Shown piece by piece: positions 12,103-14,889 of a stretch of 14,889 nt of DNA. Position numbers and translations under genes: made by a program. Within the stretch, counting starts at the first letter, position 1, and every line of letters starts with the position of its first letter. The stretch comes from CAVPGH01 sp046726955 (GTDB taxonomy: Bacteria > Acidobacteriota > Vicinamibacteria > Fen-336). A model generated the notes under the pieces. The model had not been told where the DNA came from and searched no databases. It worked only from the letters and a program-made list of their open reading frames with translations. The stretch is taken from positions 1 to 14,889 of the forward strand of contig JBKPBQ010000444.1 in the NCBI GenBank assembly GCA_046726955.1. Direction: 5' to 3'.

Positions 12103-14439
12103 ATGGTCGGCGAGACGGTCTCCCACTTCCGCGTGACGGCGAAGCTCGGTGCGGGAGCCATGGGCGAGGTCTACCTCGCCGAGGACCTGAACCTTCGCCG
12201 TCTCGTCGCCCTCAAGATGCTCTCCGGAAAGGAGGCGGCGGACTGCGAGGCGGGGGCCCGCCTCTTGCGCGAGGCGCGCGTGGCCTCCGTGCTCAACCAC
12301 CCCAACATCGCGGTCATCTACGAGATCGGCGAGACCGAGTGCGACGGGGAGAAGCGCACCTTCATCGCGATGGAGTACGTGGCCGGCCGCACGCTCGCCG
12401 CGCTCGCCGACTACAAGCGGCTCACGGTGCCGGAGGCGCTCGGCCTCGTGCGGCAGGTGGCGGACGCGCTCTCCGAGGCCCACGACCGCGGCGTCGTCCA
12501 CCGCGACGTCAAGCCGGGGAATGTCATCGTCACCGACTCCGGCCGAGCCAAGGTGCTCGACTTCGGCCTCGCCAAGTACGTGGCCCCGGTGGGCGACGAC
12601 ACCGCGACCTGGAGCGGCCGCCACCGCGGCTTCGAGATGCCGGGGGCGCTCCTGGGCACGATCGCGTACATGTCGCCCGAGCAGGCGCGGGGCGAGGAGA
12701 TCGACGCGCGGAGCGACGTCTTCTCGCTGGGCGTCGTGCTCTACGAGCTCCTCTCGGGGCGCCGCCCCTTCTCCGGTAAGACGGCCGTGGAGCTGCTCGC
12801 CTCGATCCTGCGCGAGGAGCCGCCGGCGCTCGTTCGCGACGGAGAGGCGGTCTCGCCCGAGCTGGAACGGCTCGTCTTCGACATGCTCGCCAAGGACCGC
12901 GAGCAGCGGCCGGCGGGCATGCGCGACGTGCTGAACCGCATCGACGCTCTCGGCACCGCCCGTCCCCGGCCGGCGGCTCCTCCCCGCGAGGAGCGGACGG
13001 TGGCGGTGATGAGCTTCGCCAACATCACGGGCCGGCCGGAGGACGACTGGCTGGGCACGGGCATCGCGGAGACCGTGGCGGCCGACCTCAAGTCCGTGCC
13101 CGGGCTCGCGGTGGTGTCGCGCGAGCGGGTCGTCGAGGTCCTGCGGAAGATGGGGGGCCCTCCCGACGAGGGGCTCGCCGTCCGGCTCGGCCGCGAGGTG
13201 GGGGCGGGCCTGGTGGTGAGCGGTGCCTACCAGCGGGCGGGGGACCTCGTCCGGGCCACCGCATCCCTCACGGAGACGGACGCGGGATCGGTGGTCCAGA
13301 CGCTCAAGGCCGACGGCCGGATGGACGACGTCTTCGCCCTGCAGGACCGCATCGTCTCCGAGCTGTCCGCGGGGCTGCGGCTGCGGGTGCCCGTGGCGCC
13401 GGGCGCCGACGAGGAGGAGACGCAGAGCGTCGAGGCCTACGAGGCGTACACGAAGGGCCTCCTGAACTTCCGGGCCGAGACGCCGGAGTCGCTCGACCGG
13501 GCGATCCTCTTCTTCGAGCGTGCGGTGAGCCTCGATCCGCTCTACGCGCGGGCCCACGCCGAGCTCGGCAGCGCCTACGAGGTGAAGGCCACGTACTTCG
13601 GGATGCCCGAGCTCAACGAGCGCTCGATCGCGAGCATCCGCAAGGCGATCGAGCTCCGGCCGCGCTTCGGCCACGCCTGGCGCGAGCTCGCGGGCCCGCT
13701 GGCCGCCCTCGGCCGCGACGAGGAGGCGATCGAGGCCCTGGAGCGCGCGCTCTCCCTCGACCCCGGAGACGCGAGCGCCTACTCCGGCCTGGGGCGGGTG
13801 CACTTCATCGGCCGGGGGGACTTCGCGAAGGGCATCGACTTCTACGAGAAGGCCCTGACGCTCAACCCCCAGGCGGGGTGGACGGCGCTCCAGCTCGCCC
13901 ACTGCGCGGCCCTCGCGCGCGACTTCCCGCGCGCGGAAGCGGCGGCCTGGCGGGCCGTCGTCTCGCAGGAGGAGTTCCTGTCCGGCAAGGCCGGCGTCGT
14001 GATCGCCGGCGCCTACGTCCGGCTGGGACAGATCTATGCCCTGCAGGGGCGGTACGCCGAGGCCAAGCACCAGTTCGAGCGCGAGCTGGACTTCCTGCGC
14101 CGGGTGGACCACGCGCTCCGGGGCCGCATCTTCATTGAAGTGCACCAGCGGCTCGGCGAGGTGCACATCCGGCTGGGGGACGCCGCCGCGGGACGGGCCG
14201 CCCTCGACCTGTCGATCGAGGCCTTCGAGCGCCGGCTGCGCACCGGCGCCGACGATCCCTTCACGCGCTACTACGCGGCCTGCGCCTACGCGCTCCGCGG
14301 CGACGTCCCGACCGCCCTCGAGTCGCTCGAGAAGGCGGTCAAGGGGCTTCCGCGGTTCAACAAGGCCCGGGCCCGGATCGAGCCGGCGCTCGAGGGCGTG
14401 CGGTCGGAGCCGCGCTTCCAGGAGAACGTCGCCGAGTAG
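12103..14439 (+). CDS. Soluble Ser/Thr protein kinase with TolB-N-like and TPR regions
   Basis: A 778-residue protein. The kinase domain (about 9-283) is complete: Gly loop G16-AGAMGEVY, Lys K38 (ALKML), HRDVKPGN at 133-140, DFG 153-155, SPE 191-193 and DVFSLGVV at 205-212. Thr and Ser residues in the activation loop (T167, T169, S171) could be autophosphorylated. Residues about 298-430 (VAVMSFANITG...DWLGTGIAETV) resemble the TolB N-terminal-like region found in many kinase and adenylate-cyclase proteins with TPR repeats. Residues about 446-770 form several TPR repeats (FERAVSLDP, IRKAIELRP, LERALSLDP, YEKALTLNP are the helix-B ends). No membrane helix is present, unlike PknB, so it is a cytoplasmic kinase with a large protein-binding tail. 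Substrates are unknown. It stands 49 nt after the cyclodeaminase-family gene and is followed by the 80-bp repeat element. Confidence 0.93.
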   Translation: MVGETVSHFRVTAKLGAGAMGEVYLAEDLNLRRLVALKMLSGKEAADCEAGARLLREARVASVLNHPNIAVIYEIGETECDGEKRTFIAMEYVAGRTLAALADYKRLTVPEALGLVRQVADALSEAHDRGVVHRDVKPGNVIVTDSGRAKVLDFGLAKYVAPVGDDTATWSGRHRGFEMPGALLGTIAYMSPEQARGEEIDARSDVFSLGVVLYELLSGRRPFSGKTAVELLASILREEPPALVRDGEAVSPELERLVFDMLAKDREQRPAGMRDVLNRIDALGTARPRPAAPPREERTVAVMSFANITGRPEDDWLGTGIAETVAADLKSVPGLAVVSRERVVEVLRKMGGPPDEGLAVRLGREVGAGLVVSGAYQRAGDLVRATASLTETDAGSVVQTLKADGRMDDVFALQDRIVSELSAGLRLRVPVAPGADEEETQSVEAYEAYTKGLLNFRAETPESLDRAILFFERAVSLDPLYARAHAELGSAYEVKATYFGMPELNERSIASIRKAIELRPRFGHAWRELAGPLAALGRDEEAIEALERALSLDPGDASAYSGLGRVHFIGRGDFAKGIDFYEKALTLNPQAGWTALQLAHCAALARDFPRAEAAAWRAVVSQEEFLSGKAGVVIAGAYVRLGQIYALQGRYAEAKHQFERELDFLRRVDHALRGRIFIEVHQRLGEVHIRLGDAAAGRAALDLSIEAFERRLRTGADDPFTRYYAACAYALRGDVPTALESLEKAVKGLPRFNKARARIEPALEGVRSEPRFQENVAE

Positions 14440-14448
14440 CCGTCTAGA

Positions 14449-14528
14449 GCAGGGTGATGAAAAGTGTCCTCACGCGGCGCGCGACACCGCGCGGGCGCCT
14501 GTCGACGGCTGCTTTTTCAGCACCCTGC
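14449..14528. mobile_element. 80-bp MITE-like element with terminal inverted repeats and TAGA duplication
   Basis: The left end GCAGGGTGATGAAAAG (14449-14464) and the right end, read on the minus strand, GCAGGGTGCTGAAAAA (14528-14513) differ at one base within the first 15. The element is flanked on both sides by TAGA (14445-14448 and 14529-14532), as expected for a 4-bp target duplication. The interior (14465-14512) is GC-rich, contains CGCGCG-acac-CGCGCG, and codes for nothing. It lies 9 bp after the kinase stop and reaches the stop codon of the UbiD-family gene. With its A- and T-runs it can also act as a bidirectional terminator. Confidence 0.6.
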
Positions 14529-14889
14529 TAGACCCGGTCGAGGTGGCCCGATTCCGAGTCGCCCATCTCGACGCCGCCGGCGGGGAAGTACTCGCGCCAG
14601 CGCCGGCTCACCGTGGCCGCGGTCTCGGGATCGCACGAGAGCTCCTTCGGCAGCGACGGCTTCCGGCGCGCGTCGATCACGATCGGCGGCTCGTGGACGA
14701 GGTGGTGGCGGACGACGCGCGTCGCCGCCGCGTGGATGTCGGCGGCGGGCTCGAAGCGCGTGTAGGTCGTCCACAGGAAGTTCATGGAGCTTCGGACCGC
14801 GCGCTTCGGCTCGTCGGTGAGGACGAGGAGCGGCCAGCCCCGGAAGGCGGGATGCGCCGCGATCCGGGCGGGAAGGTCCTTGTCTTGCT
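14528..14889 (-). CDS. UbiD-family decarboxylase, C-terminal part (runs off right edge)
   Basis: About 119 C-terminal residues are visible; the start is beyond the window. The visible part reads WPLLVLTDEPKRAV, then SMNFLWTTYTRFEPAADIHA, then PPIVIDARRKPSLPKEL and DPETAATVSRRWREYF. This order (strand, helix with LWxxxTRxxPAxD, a VIDAxxKP strand and a final DPExxxxVxxxWxxY helix) is that of the C-terminus of UbiD-like (de)carboxylases, which use prenylated FMN from a UbiX partner. The catalytic Glu-Arg-Glu residues are outside the window. An internal ATG at 14785 is not the start, because the frame and the family similarity continue upstream of it. The last residues (about GGVEMGDSESGHLDRV) go past the usual helix, and the TAG stop is made by the last base of the MITE-like element and the first two bases of its right TAGA flank. 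Confidence 0.75.
   Translation of the reverse strand, partial: QDKDLPARIAAHPAFRGWPLLVLTDEPKRAVRSSMNFLWTTYTRFEPAADIHAAATRVVRHHLVHEPPIVIDARRKPSLPKELSCDPETAATVSRRWREYFPAGGVEMGDSESGHLDRV

Noticed and set aside
11962..14166. Long open frame on the minus strand opposite the kinase gene (734 codons)
   Set aside because: Same Arg/His/Glu-rich shadow composition; the plus strand has full kinase and TPR motifs.

Overview
The window looks like a piece of a high-GC chromosome (third codon positions almost all G or C), most likely from the phylum Acidobacteriota. The best pointers are two families first described from that phylum: a duplicated orphan FtsX/MacB-type permease (ADOP type) at 1264-3744, and a VWFA-related secreted protein at 4001-5398. 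The frequent Ser/Thr kinase architecture agrees. This assignment is inference from gene content; no rRNA or other marker gene is present. No phage, CRISPR or tRNA gene was seen.

Layout. (1) 1-415: the N-terminal part of an ECF-type RNA polymerase sigma factor runs leftward off the window edge. It is divergent from the next gene, and a perfect 10-bp inverted repeat lies between the two starts. (2) 416-5398, rightward: a stand-alone diiron-type metallo-beta-lactamase (ODP-like) protein, the ADOP permease, a 256-bp gap and the secreted VWA protein. (3) 5399-5649: a convergent gap with two GC hairpins and a helically phased array of six 11-bp repeats. (4) 5650-9115, leftward: a VKOR-DsbA fusion (oxidative protein folding), a fatty-acid-hydroxylase-type membrane protein, and a membrane-anchored pseudokinase that has no N-lobe and carries an IPT/TIG-like extracytoplasmic domain. 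(5) 9116-9221: a divergent promoter region with a 14-bp perfect palindrome. (6) 9222-14439, rightward: NDH-2, a very small alpha/beta-hydrolase with an Asp nucleophile, an ornithine-cyclodeaminase-family enzyme, and a soluble Ser/Thr kinase with TolB-like and TPR regions. (7) 14449-14528: an 80-bp MITE-like element with near-identical terminal inverted repeats and a 4-bp target duplication. It sits at the 3' end of a leftward UbiD-family decarboxylase gene that runs off the right edge.

How the genes fit together. The leftward block is envelope-oriented: disulfide formation, membrane lipid hydroxylation and a receptor-like pseudokinase. NDH-2 delivers electrons to quinone, and the divergent VKOR domain also uses quinone as acceptor, so the shared control region between them makes sense. 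The rest looks like ordinary chromosomal content with some unusual architectures. I do not see one clear new multigene system. The most notable items are the N-lobe-less pseudokinase, the phased 11-bp array, the tiny Asp-nucleophile hydrolase, the MITE that supplies a stop codon, and repeated -10-like hexamers placed directly at start codons, which suggest leaderless transcripts.
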